A DNA stretch of 64,000 nucleotides from Christiangramia lutea (GCF_022489035.1 NZ_JAKVTV010000003.1:124001-188000), one strand, 5' to 3'. Numbered from the stretch's first letter, positions 1 to 8,838 are shown. Numbers and translations are program-made. Notes: generated from the sequence alone by a model not told the origin.

Positions 1-37
1 AATTTTTTGGTCAAAAGAGATTAGGATAAGGGAAATT

Positions 38-898
38 CTAATGATTTAAAGTTCCGGTATTTACAACGGGTGCAGCATCTCTGTCACCACAAAGAACTAC
101 CATAAGATTACTTACCATGGCGGCTCTTCTTTCACCATCAAGATCTACAACTTCTTTTCGGCTTAATTCTTCCAATGCCATTTCAACCATGCTCACAGCA
201 CCTTCTACAATTTTATGCCGAGCAGCCACGATTGCTGTAGCCTGTTGCCTTTTCAGCATCGCACTGGCGATTTCATTGGCATAAGCTAGGTAACCAATAC
301 GAGCCTCCAGAACTTCTATTCCCGCAATTTGCAATCTTTCTTCCAATTCCTTCTCTAGGGCATCGCTCACTTCATTCATGCTAGATCGAAGCGTTATATC
401 TTCGTCGAGGCCTTCATCTGCAAAATTATCATATGGATACATACTGGCAAGTTTTCTTACCGCTGCGTCTGTTTGAACCACAACGAAATTCTCAAAGTCA
501 TCAACATCAAAAGAAGCCTTGAAAGTATCCATGACACGCCAAACAAGAATGGTGCTGATCATCACCGGGTTCCCTAGTTTATCATTTACCTTCAGGCGTT
601 CACTGTCAAAGTTTCGAGCCCTGAGTGAAATTTTCTTTTTGGTATAGAATGGATTTACCCAGAAAAGACCATTCTTTTTTACAGTTCCTCTGTAGTCTCC
701 AAAGAGTAATAATACTCTGGATTCATTTGGATTAACCAGTATTAGTCCCGGAAGGATTAATATTGCGATGAGAAATGCAATTCCCCAGATTGGGTTTCCT
801 GTATTTAAAACGGCTGCTATACTTCCAATAAAGAGGATGAGGAAGACAAATAACATAATATAGCCGTTAAAAGCTGCAATAGTTTTTTCTTGTGTCAT
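38..898 (-). CDS. SPFH/band-7 domain membrane protein
   Basis: A 286-residue membrane-anchored protein of the stomatin/prohibitin (SPFH, band 7) superfamily. Two hydrophobic segments lie at about residues 12-55 (an FLILFIGSIAAVL stretch, then IAFLIAILILPGLILV), followed by the SPFH start NPNESRVLLLFGDYRGT near residue 57. A helical region rich in Ala, Glu and Arg near residues 180-240 (EARIGYLAYANEIA, then KRQQATAIVAAR) is typical of the oligomerising flotillin-like part. Family members scaffold membrane microdomains or regulate membrane proteases; no specific substrate can be read here. The start is an ATG, and the next gene rightward is divergent (S1/P1 nuclease). The final 37 bases of the left edge hold no readable gene. 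The family is confident, the exact role unknown. Confidence 0.88.
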   Translation of the reverse strand: MTQEKTIAAFNGYIMLFVFLILFIGSIAAVLNTGNPIWGIAFLIAILILPGLILVNPNESRVLLLFGDYRGTVKKNGLFWVNPFYTKKKISLRARNFDSERLKVNDKLGNPVMISTILVWRVMDTFKASFDVDDFENFVVVQTDAAVRKLASMYPYDNFADEGLDEDITLRSSMNEVSDALEKELEERLQIAGIEVLEARIGYLAYANEIASAMLKRQQATAIVAARHKIVEGAVSMVEMALEELSRKEVVDLDGERRAAMVSNLMVVLCGDRDAAPVVNTGTLNH

Positions 899-991
899 AA
901 TTCTGATAATTGATATTAAAATGATATCATAAATATATAATATTAAATTTAAAATTTTAGTAATCTTAAGAGTTATTTTTTGGAGCTTAAC

Positions 992-999
992 TATCTTTG
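992..999 (+). promoter_or_regulatory. -7 promoter element (TATCTTTG)
   Basis: TATCTTTG matches the Bacteroidota -7 consensus TAnnTTTG exactly. It lies 19 bp before the ATG at 1019, giving a 5' leader of only about 10-15 nt for the nuclease gene. No clear -33 TTG sits at the usual 19-21 bp spacing, so this rests on the -7 element alone. Confidence 0.5.
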
Positions 1000-1018
1000 C
1001 CGAAAATCACAGATTAAT

Positions 1019-1801
1019 ATGAAGAATTTCCTACTTATCGCATTTTTTATAATCGTTTCTAATGTTAGTTTCGCTTCTGGAGGAGATTGGGGTAAAACAG
1101 GACATAGGGCAACAGCTGAGATAGCAGAGAAACATCTAACAGAAAAAGCTAAAAAGGCAATTAGTTCTCTACTGGATGGATATGGGTTGGCTTTTGTGGC
1201 AAATTATGCCGATGATATAAAAAGCGATCCTGATTATAAAAAATATGGACCTTGGCATTATGTGAATATAGATCCTGGATCAAAGGAATATAAACTAGAA
1301 GATGCAAGCGAAAGAGGAGACCTGGTCCAGGCAATAAGGAAATGTGTAGAAGTTTTAAAAAATAAAAGCTCAACACGAGAAGAAAAGGAATTTCATCTAA
1401 AGATGTTAATTCATTTTGTCGGAGACTTGCACCAGCCATTCCACACGGGACATGCTGAAGATAAGGGTGGAAATGACATACAGGTGAGATGGTTTAATGA
1501 TGGTTCTAATATCCATAGGGTATGGGATAGTGAAATGATTGATTTTTATCAAATGAGCTATACCGAACTGGCTATAAACACCAAAAATTTATCTAAAGCT
1601 GAATTAAAATCGATCAAAAAAGGGAAATTACTGGATTGGGTCTATGAATCCAGAGCAATGGCTGAAGATCTTTACGCCGGAGTTGAAAATGGTGAAAAGC
1701 TTGGTTACTCCTATATGTATGAACACATGCCTACGGTTTTGGATCAATTGCAGAAAGGTGGAATTCGTCTGGCTAAGATCCTGAATGATATTTATTCATA
1801 A
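1019..1801 (+). CDS. Secreted S1/P1-type nuclease
   Basis: A 260-residue zinc-dependent nuclease of the S1/P1 family (phospholipase C/P1 fold), which cleaves single-stranded nucleic acid and can remove 3'-phosphates. The ATG at 1019 is chosen because it begins a signal peptide (MKNFLLIAFFIIVSNVSFAS); an upstream in-frame start would precede the -7 promoter element at 992. After cleavage the mature end starts close to the Trp of GGDWGKTGHR, and in this family that N-terminal Trp and His bind zinc. Further ligand motifs are visible: YADDIKSD, PWHYVNIDP, HFVGDLHQPFH and NIHRVWDSEM, so the trinuclear zinc site looks complete. Export and likely periplasmic or extracellular nucleic acid scavenging are inferred. 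It is a single gene, divergent from the SPFH gene and convergent with alkB. Confidence 0.93.
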   Translation: MKNFLLIAFFIIVSNVSFASGGDWGKTGHRATAEIAEKHLTEKAKKAISSLLDGYGLAFVANYADDIKSDPDYKKYGPWHYVNIDPGSKEYKLEDASERGDLVQAIRKCVEVLKNKSSTREEKEFHLKMLIHFVGDLHQPFHTGHAEDKGGNDIQVRWFNDGSNIHRVWDSEMIDFYQMSYTELAINTKNLSKAELKSIKKGKLLDWVYESRAMAEDLYAGVENGEKLGYSYMYEHMPTVLDQLQKGGIRLAKILNDIYS

Positions 1802-1805
1802 CTTA

Positions 1806-2390
1806 TCAAAGAATCTTTCGAAAAGTTAGATTAATTCTTGGGCCAACTTGCCTTTTGGTTTTTGGTAATTGATGCTTCCAGAATTCCTGAGTAGTACCTT
1901 TCATTATTAAAAGACTACCATGTTTTAATTTTATTTTATACCTAGCCGTTTTTATAAATTTATGCTTGAAGTGAAACATACGTTCAGCACCCAGGCTCAC
2001 CGAAGCTATAGTTGGGTTTTTGCCTAACTCCTTTTCATCATCGGCGTGCCACCCCATACTGTCTGAGCCATCCCTGTAGAGATTAGCTAGGCATACATTG
2101 AAGTTTATATTAGTGGTTTTGTTGCATTTCTTCCTGATTTCTTCTAAATCTTTCGTAAAAGTTACCGGGTTCATTTTGAGACCGGAGTATGTGTAATCCT
2201 TATTTGATTCTCCAAAAAACTGGCTGAGCCTAGGCTGGTATATCTCTTTACCGAACATTTTTATTTTATCATGTCTCCATTTTTCATATGCAAGCAAAGA
2301 TTTCAGATAATCATCTGCATTTTCCTGACGGATGAAATTCGAATAATAGATTATTTCGCCATCCTGAAAATCTATTGTCTCCTTTTCCAA
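1806..2390 (-). CDS. alkB: AlkB-like 2-oxoglutarate/Fe(II) dioxygenase
   Basis: A 194-residue member of the AlkB family, which oxidatively demethylates 1-methyladenine and 3-methylcytosine in DNA or RNA using Fe(II) and 2-oxoglutarate. The HxD iron motif is in GWHADDEKELG near residue 117. A typical SLGAERMFHFKHK strand follows, and the C-terminal RINLTFR carries the Arg residues that bind 2-oxoglutarate. Length is typical for short bacterial homologues of the ALKBH2/3 type. It starts 3 bp after the DoxX-like gene stop, so the two are probably co-transcribed. It has no adjacent ada gene, so any adaptive-response control cannot be seen here. Confidence 0.9.
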   Translation of the reverse strand: MEKETIDFQDGEIIYYSNFIRQENADDYLKSLLAYEKWRHDKIKMFGKEIYQPRLSQFFGESNKDYTYSGLKMNPVTFTKDLEEIRKKCNKTTNINFNVCLANLYRDGSDSMGWHADDEKELGKNPTIASVSLGAERMFHFKHKFIKTARYKIKLKHGSLLIMKGTTQEFWKHQLPKTKRQVGPRINLTFRKIL

Positions 2391-2393
2391 ATT

Positions 2394-2753
2394 CTAGAAT
2401 TTCAAATAAAACCAGGCCCACCAAATCAAAATAAATTGTAAGGGAATTCTTACTATAAGAATCCACTTAGGTAATCCAGCTCCTGCCTTTTCAGAAGAGA
2501 GCATATAAAAATGCACTAATAAGAAAACCAATAGCATAAGAATGATCCCATAAATAGCGAGATCTTTAGTTTCAGGGAAGCATAGACCGACTCCCAAAAG
2601 TATTTCGGCGGCACCGCTCAAAAGCACTAAAGTCTTGTGAGCTGGCAGGTAACGAGGCATGATTCTCATATACATCTTGGGTTTCAGAAAATGAAAAACA
2701 CCAGCAATAACATACATTAAAGCCATTAGGTATAAATGCCAGGGATAGGTCAT
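2394..2753 (-). CDS. DoxX-like small integral membrane protein
   Basis: The ATG at 2753 gives a 119-residue, four-helix membrane protein starting MTYPWHLYLMALMYVIAGV. A longer reading frame upstream has no membrane or family character, so it is not used. The GVFHFLKPKMYMRIMP and LSGAAEILLGVGL segments are typical of the DoxX-like group, proteins of unclear biochemical role often linked to redox or thiol stress. The gene is directly upstream of alkB with a 3-bp gap, so it probably leads a two-gene transcript. It is divergent from the hybrid kinase at 2898. Function beyond membrane localisation is unknown. Confidence 0.82.
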   Translation of the reverse strand: MTYPWHLYLMALMYVIAGVFHFLKPKMYMRIMPRYLPAHKTLVLLSGAAEILLGVGLCFPETKDLAIYGIILMLLVFLLVHFYMLSSEKAGAGLPKWILIVRIPLQFILIWWAWFYLKF

Positions 2754-2892
2754 GGACAATATTTTTTGTTGAAGATAAGAGAATTTCTCAACAGTAGAAA
2801 TCTGAAAGATGGCTTCAAAACAAAAAAAATGTTGTGTAAGTGCTTTAATTAGAGTAATTTCAACACCCAAAATCTAACTTTTAACCTGTACC

Positions 2893-2900
2893 TACTTTTG
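2893..2900 (+). promoter_or_regulatory. -7 promoter element overlapping a TTG start
   Basis: TACTTTTG fits TAnnTTTG exactly. Its last three bases are the TTG proposed as the start of the hybrid kinase. If the element is used, transcription begins a few bases after that TTG, so either the start codon or this promoter call is wrong. Confidence 0.4.
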
Positions 2901-5141
2901 ATAAGAAATTATTTTCTTTACTCATTGCTGTGTGTCATTTTCTCGAGTCAGGGATATTCTCAAAAATCCAATCCGGCGTCTGAAGATTCATTAATTGTTC
3001 TTCTAAGAAAGATACATGATCAAATTGATGAATATCAATATGTTCAAGCTGTTGAGAATTCTCACAGCTTGTTAAGTCAGGCTAAAGAAACCGATAATTC
3101 CTACTTCCTTTCGAAGGCATATAATAGTCTGGGATATATTTATATTAGTTTAAAGGATAGTGCTCGTGCTCGGAAAAATTATACTTTTGGTCTGGAATAT
3201 GCGCAGAAGGCCGAAAACGACACTTTAATTCTCTATTCATATAATAACCTGGGGAATATTTATTCGGAAATTCCGGAGACCGTTGATAAAGGAATTGATT
3301 ATTACAATAAGGTGATCGATCTGGCGAATAAATTGAATATTCCCTTTGAACTTATTCAGCCGAAATCTAATATTGCCTGGACCTACCTGGACAACGGTCA
3401 GTATGAAAAAGCTTATCCTTATCTTAATGAAGCTCTTGCTATCATGGACACAATAGGTCCCGCTGAAGATAAGTTCGAACAGCAGACTTATGATTATTTT
3501 AATTCACAGATATATATGCTTCACGGTAGGTATTATTCCCACCTGAAGGAATTTGATACTGCCAGTTATTACTTCAATAGATCCATAGATTTTGCTTTAA
3601 AGGATACCTTGGTCTTGGCTGCAGAAGAGGTATATGCCGCTTATTCTGATATGTTGGCAGAAAAAGGGGATTATGAAGCTGCCTACGATGCACAGGAAAA
3701 ATATATGGAGTTCAATTCCCGGCTTTTTGAAAAGGAAAAGCTTAAGGAAATGGAGATCGCTAATGCCAGGTTCAATATAAATGAGTATAGAAAGAACCTG
3801 GAGATCGCTGAAAGAGAAAAGAAATATCAGGACGATATCATTCAAAAATCTAAGGAAAAAGTGGTGGTAATGGTCTTTTCATCTATAGGGATGATCTTTA
3901 TTCTAGTCTTTTTATATAAGGTTAACCGCGATAGACAAAATTTAATTGAAAAGTTAAAGGTTAGTAACGTGCAATATAGGGATGCCAAGGTGGAAGCAGA
4001 GCGATTATCGCTTTTAAAGACCAGGTTCTTTAGTACCGTGAGTCATGAAATTAGGACTCCGCTTTACGGTGTTATAGGTTTGACTTCCCTTCTTTTGGAA
4101 GATAAAAGTTTGAAAAAGCATAAGGCCGACCTTAAATCCCTGAAATTTTCCGCAGATTACCTTCTGGCCTTAATAAATGATGTACTTCAAATGAATAAAA
4201 TGGAGTCCAATGAGGTAAAGCTTGAAAATGTATCCTTTAGCCTTCGTGACTTAATGAATAGTATTGTAAACAGTTTTGAGTTTACCAGGGTTCAGAATAA
4301 GAATAAGATTCATTTGGAAATAGATCCGGAAATTCCGGAGTATTTGATAGGTGATTCGGTAAGGCTCTCTCAGGTTTTGATGAACCTCGTGGGCAATGCA
4401 ACAAAATTTACCGAGAGAGGAAATATTTTTATAAAGGCGAACCAATCCAGATCTTCAAAAGATAGGTCGGAGGTCTATTTTGAAATTAGCGATGACGGAC
4501 CTGGAATTCCGGAGAGCAAAAGGAAGGTGATCTTTCAGGAATTTTCGCAGCTGAATAATTCTAATTACAATTACCAGGGCACAGGCCTGGGATTGCCAAT
4601 TGTAAAGAGGTTACTTAAACTTTTTAACTCGAAAATTAAACTGGTAAGCAGGGAGGGAGAAGGAGCGACCTTTAGTTTTTCCATTACATTCAAAATAGAT
4701 CAGTTAAAAACTGAAGCTCCAACAAAAATTCAGGAATTCCAGGTTTATGAGAGTTCCAAGACTAAACGAATTCTAATTGTGGATGATAACCGCATTAACC
4801 AGGTAGTTACCAAGAGAATTCTTGAGAAGAAGGATTTTGAATGTGAAGTTGCCGGTGATGGCAATGAGGCTATAGGTAAAGTGAAAAATGAAGACTATGA
4901 TCTAATTCTCATGGATGTGAATATGCCTGGTATATCGGGACTTGAAGCCTCCAGATTAATTAGAGAATTTGATAAAGACATTCCAATTCTCGCCCTTACA
5001 GCTGTTGAGGTTGAGGAGATTAGGGAGGAGATTCAATCTGCCGGAATGAACGGAATTATCATAAAACCTTATGATGTTCAGCAATTCTACCAGATTGTAT
5101 ATAAAAATCTTTTTTTAAAAGGCCATAAGGAAGAAGTTTAA
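2898..5141 (+). CDS. TPR-containing hybrid histidine kinase/response regulator
   Basis: A 747-residue signalling protein. Order: signal peptide (about 1-22), tetratricopeptide repeats (about 40-270, for example AYNSLGYIYISLKD and YNNLGNIYSEI), a coiled coil, one transmembrane helix (about 322-341), a HisKA domain with phospho-acceptor His383 in FFSTVSHEIRTPLYG, a HATPase with N box (LVGNATKF), G1 (DDGPGIPES) and G2 (GTGLGLPIVK), and a C-terminal receiver domain with phospho-acceptor Asp673 in LILMDVNMPG. The periplasmic TPR sensor plus internal receiver is a common Bacteroidota architecture. No DNA-binding output or phosphotransfer domain is fused and no partner regulator is next door. The only long start is TTG 2898, which overlaps a good -7 promoter element; the signal peptide begins immediately after it, so the true start is uncertain by a few codons. 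Confidence 0.92.
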   Translation: MIRNYFLYSLLCVIFSSQGYSQKSNPASEDSLIVLLRKIHDQIDEYQYVQAVENSHSLLSQAKETDNSYFLSKAYNSLGYIYISLKDSARARKNYTFGLEYAQKAENDTLILYSYNNLGNIYSEIPETVDKGIDYYNKVIDLANKLNIPFELIQPKSNIAWTYLDNGQYEKAYPYLNEALAIMDTIGPAEDKFEQQTYDYFNSQIYMLHGRYYSHLKEFDTASYYFNRSIDFALKDTLVLAAEEVYAAYSDMLAEKGDYEAAYDAQEKYMEFNSRLFEKEKLKEMEIANARFNINEYRKNLEIAEREKKYQDDIIQKSKEKVVVMVFSSIGMIFILVFLYKVNRDRQNLIEKLKVSNVQYRDAKVEAERLSLLKTRFFSTVSHEIRTPLYGVIGLTSLLLEDKSLKKHKADLKSLKFSADYLLALINDVLQMNKMESNEVKLENVSFSLRDLMNSIVNSFEFTRVQNKNKIHLEIDPEIPEYLIGDSVRLSQVLMNLVGNATKFTERGNIFIKANQSRSSKDRSEVYFEISDDGPGIPESKRKVIFQEFSQLNNSNYNYQGTGLGLPIVKRLLKLFNSKIKLVSREGEGATFSFSITFKIDQLKTEAPTKIQEFQVYESSKTKRILIVDDNRINQVVTKRILEKKDFECEVAGDGNEAIGKVKNEDYDLILMDVNMPGISGLEASRLIREFDKDIPILALTAVEVEEIREEIQSAGMNGIIIKPYDVQQFYQIVYKNLFLKGHKEEV

Positions 5142-5142
5142 T

Positions 5143-5958
5143 TTACTTTGTTACAGGTTTTGCACCAGTAGGAGCCTCAAAATAAGCTTTTTCAGGTTTA
5201 AAGAACTTTAAATTCGAGATATTGGCTTCACCTAATTTTTTACCAAAACCTTCTTTCTCGTTCCAGTTATGGAAATCCCAGCTGGTAGCAAAAGATACAT
5301 TTTCAACCGTTTTGAAATCGGAGTAAACAATTGCATGTGGATCTTCCTCTGCTTTACTCTTGTCCTTACCAAATGTCACTATGTAAGCGGCCGCTTTTAG
5401 CCTGTTTGACTCCAGATCTTTATATACCACATACCAGTCATCTGGAGAATCACCAACGTCCGATTGAAAAGTGAGCTTAGCGGTTTCATAATTTGTACTA
5501 TCTAAGACACGTTTTTCCTGTTCTTCCCAAACAGTTCCAGGATCTGTAAGTTTAAAAGGCATGGCAAAGAAATACTGCCAGGTGAAAATATCAAATCTTG
5601 CGCCTTCAGCGTTTGCTGATTTCGGAGTAATAAAAACCTCTTTTCCGTCATATATAATGGAAGATCCATCAGATTTGTCCAGTCTTACTTTTGTAGAATT
5701 AGTGGTCATACTAACTTTTCCTTCCAGCCTGGTTTTTCCGCCAAACTCAAGTTTTATGTCAAAAGAAATAGCCTCCTTGTTCATAAAGGCAGCTTTGTTA
5801 TGCGCTTCTTCAATATTCTCTGAAAATGAAAATACATTAGGAGGTTGAGCTCCATCTCCTATCCCTTCATTTGGTTCTACAGGAATCTTTTTATCAGGCT
5901 GCTGTTGTTTGCAACCTAATATGATTAGAGCGGCAAAAAAGAAAATTAGTTTTTTCAT
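5143..5958 (-). CDS. Lipoprotein of the DUF6503 type
   Basis: A 271-residue predicted lipoprotein. The ATG at 5958 gives MKKLIFFFAALIILGCKQQ, a standard lipoprotein signal with the lipid-modified Cys in LILGC; the longer frame from 5988 adds ten residues ahead of the signal and is rejected. The remainder is a beta-rich body with many Trp and Tyr (FDIFTWQYFFAMPF, WYVVYKDLESNRLKAA, TSWDFHNWNE), resembling LolA/LolB-like outer-membrane-facing folds. I recognise it only as the Bacteroidota DUF6503 type, with moderate confidence. It lies downstream of htpG but is separated from it by a strong terminator, so it is probably not part of a heat-shock transcript. Confidence 0.72.
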   Translation of the reverse strand: MKKLIFFFAALIILGCKQQQPDKKIPVEPNEGIGDGAQPPNVFSFSENIEEAHNKAAFMNKEAISFDIKLEFGGKTRLEGKVSMTTNSTKVRLDKSDGSSIIYDGKEVFITPKSANAEGARFDIFTWQYFFAMPFKLTDPGTVWEEQEKRVLDSTNYETAKLTFQSDVGDSPDDWYVVYKDLESNRLKAAAYIVTFGKDKSKAEEDPHAIVYSDFKTVENVSFATSWDFHNWNEKEGFGKKLGEANISNLKFFKPEKAYFEAPTGAKPVTK

Positions 5959-6003
5959 TGGAATTATATTTTTTCTAAATGTACACATTAAAATTTATCC
6001 TAA

Positions 6004-6036
6004 TAAAAAAACCGCTTCCCAATAAGAAAGCGGTTT
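6004..6036 (-). terminator. Rho-independent terminator of htpG
   Basis: Inverted repeat AAACCGCTT / AAGCGGTTT with a short AT loop. Read on the minus strand it ends in a T run. It lies just after the htpG stop at 6059. Confidence 0.85.
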
Positions 6037-6058
6037 AATCTTAAATTCGAACAAACTT

Positions 6059-7945
6059 TTATTTCACCATATCAAAACTTCTCTTGATAAAGGCGGTAAG
6101 TTCCTCACCTTTCAAAAGATTTTGAGATAGTCTGGCAAGGTCTAAAGATTGTTTGATTAGACGTTGCTGTTTTTTCTCGGTTTTGGTATTTAGAATTGTA
6201 TTTATTAGATCGTGGTTTGTATTAACTACAAGGTTATACATTTCTGGCATATTGCCCATTCCAAACATTCCACCACCGCCGGTTTGCTGCATTTCTTTCA
6301 TTCTACGCATGAACTCAGGCTGGGTGATGATTAGGGGAGCAGCGTTACTGTCCATAGGTTCCATCTGGATGGTATATTTTTCTGAAGGAATTACCTTTTC
6401 GAAATCACCTTTCAGCTTTTCTTTTTCTTCATCTGAAAGTTTCGAGATCTTTTCATCGTTTTTCTTGATTAGATTATCTACATGGTCTGAATCTACTCTT
6501 ACAAAGGAGATTTTCTCTTTTGAAGTTTCCAGTTTTTGCAGAAGGTGAGACACGATTGGTGAATCTAATAGCAGCACTTTATAGCCTTTATCCTTAGCAG
6601 CTTCAATATAACTATGCTGTTCATTTTCATTTGAAGCGTAAAGGATCACTATATTGCCATCCTTATCGGTCTGGTTTTCTTTAATCGCATTTTCCAACTC
6701 TTCATAGGTATAAAAATCTCCATCGGTTGTTGGATAAAGTGCAAATTTATCAGCTTTTTCGAAGAACTTATCCTCGGTAAGCATACCATATTCAATAACA
6801 ATCTTGATATCGTTCCATTTTTTCTCGAAATCTTCCCTGTTGTTATTGAAAAGACTCTTCAGCTTATCTGCTACTTTTCTGGTGATGTAGCTGGAGATCT
6901 TCTTCACCGCACCATCTGCCTGAAGATAAGATCTTGATACGTTCAGCGGAATATCGGGAGAATCTATCACCCCTCTTAACATCGTAAGGAATTCAGGAAC
7001 AATGCCTTCAACATTGTCAGTCACAAAAACCTGGTTCTGGTAAAGCTGAATTTTATCCTTCTGAATGTTCATATCCTGAGCCATTCTCGGGAAATACAGG
7101 ATACCGGTAAGGTTAAATGGATAGTCCACATTCAGGTGAATATGGAATAATGGCTCCTCGAATTGCATAGGATACAATTCACGGTAAAAATCATTGTAAT
7201 CTTTCTCTTCTAGATCTGTTGGCTGCTTTGTCCATGCCGGGTCAGGATTGTTGATGATATTATCAACTGTTTTAGTTTCCGGTTTAGTATCTTCTGCTGC
7301 ATCTTCAGGAAGAGGAAGAGTTTCTTCTTTAGTTCCGAATTTGATCGGTATCGGCATGAACTTGTTGTACTTCACCAATAGTTCCTGGATACGGTTTTCT
7401 TCTAAGAACTCTTTATCATCTTCGTTAATATGAAGTATAACTTCTGTCCCGTGCTCTTTTTTGTCAGCTTCTTCTAATTTGAACTCTGTAGTACCTTCAC
7501 AAACCCAGTGAGCCGCAGGTTCATCTTTATGTGATTGAGTAATGATCTCCACTTTATTGGCGACCATAAAGGCAGAGTAGAAACCTAGGCCAAAATGACC
7601 AATAATTCCACTGTCTTTGGCAGAATCTTTATACTTATTTAAAAACTCCTCAGCTCCAGAGAAAGCAACTTCGTTGATATATTTTTCAACTTCTTCTTTG
7701 GTCATCCCAATTCCCTGATCGGTAATATGAAGCGTCTTGTTCTTTTCATCGATTTTTACCTCAATTACAGGATTTCCATAATCTACATTCGCTTCCCCAA
7801 GGGTGCTCAGGTGTTTTAATTTAAGGGTTGCATCGGTTGCATTTGATATAAGCTCCCTCAAAAAGATTTCATGATCACTATATAAAAACTTCTTGATGAG
7901 CGGAAAAATGTTTTCAACAGATACATTTATTTTTCCGGTTGCCAT
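6059..7945 (-). CDS. htpG: Molecular chaperone HtpG (Hsp90)
   Basis: A 628-residue Hsp90-family ATP-dependent chaperone. The ATG at 7945 gives MATGKINVSVENIFPLIKKF, the normal HtpG beginning; a GTG ten codons upstream is rejected. The N-terminal GHKL ATPase shows EIFLRELISNATDA, DQGIGMTKEE and GHFGLGFYSAFMVA. The middle domain includes NVSRSYLQAD with its conserved Arg, and the C-terminal dimerisation region is present. Length is normal. An imperfect charged linker near residue 215 (PEDAAEDTKPETK) is longer than in E. coli, as is common in Bacteroidota. It is a single-gene transcript with its own terminator. A palindromic 13-bp element at 8009-8021 may be a stress operator. Confidence 0.97.
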   Translation of the reverse strand: MATGKINVSVENIFPLIKKFLYSDHEIFLRELISNATDATLKLKHLSTLGEANVDYGNPVIEVKIDEKNKTLHITDQGIGMTKEEVEKYINEVAFSGAEEFLNKYKDSAKDSGIIGHFGLGFYSAFMVANKVEIITQSHKDEPAAHWVCEGTTEFKLEEADKKEHGTEVILHINEDDKEFLEENRIQELLVKYNKFMPIPIKFGTKEETLPLPEDAAEDTKPETKTVDNIINNPDPAWTKQPTDLEEKDYNDFYRELYPMQFEEPLFHIHLNVDYPFNLTGILYFPRMAQDMNIQKDKIQLYQNQVFVTDNVEGIVPEFLTMLRGVIDSPDIPLNVSRSYLQADGAVKKISSYITRKVADKLKSLFNNNREDFEKKWNDIKIVIEYGMLTEDKFFEKADKFALYPTTDGDFYTYEELENAIKENQTDKDGNIVILYASNENEQHSYIEAAKDKGYKVLLLDSPIVSHLLQKLETSKEKISFVRVDSDHVDNLIKKNDEKISKLSDEEKEKLKGDFEKVIPSEKYTIQMEPMDSNAAPLIITQPEFMRRMKEMQQTGGGGMFGMGNMPEMYNLVVNTNHDLINTILNTKTEKKQQRLIKQSLDLARLSQNLLKGEELTAFIKRSFDMVK

Positions 7946-8008
7946 ATTTATATTTTTAAATTTTAATTCACTCACCTGATTTCAAAAAAAATACCATTTA
8001 CGATTTGC

Positions 8009-8021
8009 TGTCAAACTGACA
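8009..8021 (-). promoter_or_regulatory. Palindromic element upstream of htpG (putative stress operator)
   Basis: TGTCA-AAC-TGACA is a perfect 5-bp inverted repeat, 64-76 bp upstream of the htpG start. Read on the minus strand (TGTCAGTTTGACA) it matches 9 of 13 positions of the element doubled upstream of hsp20 (TGCCATTTTGTCG). The regulatory role is inference. Confidence 0.45.
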
Positions 8022-8157
8022 CGATTGTAATTAAATCCTGTCGAACTCGTCTAAGAACATCGATTTCAGATACCTAGAAAATATTTAACATTAAATTGTT
8101 TAAACTTTAAGTAAAAAGATTAAACAAAGTTGTAAATTTATATCAGAATTAGAAATT

Positions 8158-8829
8158 ATGGCAAAGAATACAGGAAATAGTAAAGTAAAGAAGAAACCAA
8201 ATGCAGATCAGATGATCGCTCTTTATATGGATTATGTTCTGGAAAATGAAAAAACTCCAAGAAGTGTATACAAATTTGCTAAGGATAATGATTTAACCGA
8301 GGCAGACTTCTATGAGCACTTCGGAAGTTTTGAAGGTTTAAGAAAAACCATATGGGAAAAGTTTTTCGACAATAGCTTGAGCGTGATGGAAAAATCTAAA
8401 GAGTATAAATCTTTTTCCAACCGTGAAAAGCTGCTGACATTCTTTTATACTTTTTTCGAAGTGCTTACTGCTAATCGTAGTTACGTATTATATGCTTTAA
8501 GTGAGCATGAGCAATCATTGAAGAATCTGGATCAGTTAAAACACTTGAGGAGACGTATGAAGAAATATGCAAAAACCCTTATTCAGGATGGAAATAGTGA
8601 AAAATCATTGAGATTATTCGAGCAAAATGAAATGATCTTTTCAGAAGGCGTATGGGTTCAGTTTTTATTTCTTTTAAAATTCTGGATGGACGATAACTCG
8701 GCTGGATTTGAAAGTACAGATGTGGCCATAGAGAAATCTGTAAATACCGTATTTGACCTTTTTGATAATACTCCGTTAGAAAGAGTAGTAGATCTTGGGA
8801 AATTCCTATGGAAGGAAAGAATGGCGTAG
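8158..8829 (+). CDS. TetR-family transcriptional regulator
   Basis: A 223-residue protein with a TetR-type N-terminal helix-turn-helix. The segment from about 18 to 75 runs DQMIALYMDYVLENEK, then SVYKFAKDNDLTEADFYEHF, where FYEHFGSFEGLR matches the TetR 'YxHFxxKexL' end of the DNA-binding domain. The rest is all-helical, as expected for a ligand-binding and dimerisation domain. A basic Lys-rich tail precedes the HTH. The kinase-like gene starts 9 bp downstream, so the two are surely co-transcribed and may form one regulatory unit. The ligand and targets are not readable. The HTH is somewhat divergent from classic TetR. Confidence 0.85.
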   Translation: MAKNTGNSKVKKKPNADQMIALYMDYVLENEKTPRSVYKFAKDNDLTEADFYEHFGSFEGLRKTIWEKFFDNSLSVMEKSKEYKSFSNREKLLTFFYTFFEVLTANRSYVLYALSEHEQSLKNLDQLKHLRRRMKKYAKTLIQDGNSEKSLRLFEQNEMIFSEGVWVQFLFLLKFWMDDNSAGFESTDVAIEKSVNTVFDLFDNTPLERVVDLGKFLWKERMA

Positions 8830-8838
8830 GTAGAAATT

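Noticed and set aside
1161-1439. Antisense ORF inside the nuclease gene
   Set aside because: It is a shadow frame of a well-supported gene, with no domain, no start signal and poor composition. Many other such frames over real genes were discarded likewise.
7943-7975. GTG start at 7975 for htpG
   Set aside because: It adds ten residues not typical of HtpG; ATG 7945 gives the normal N-terminus.
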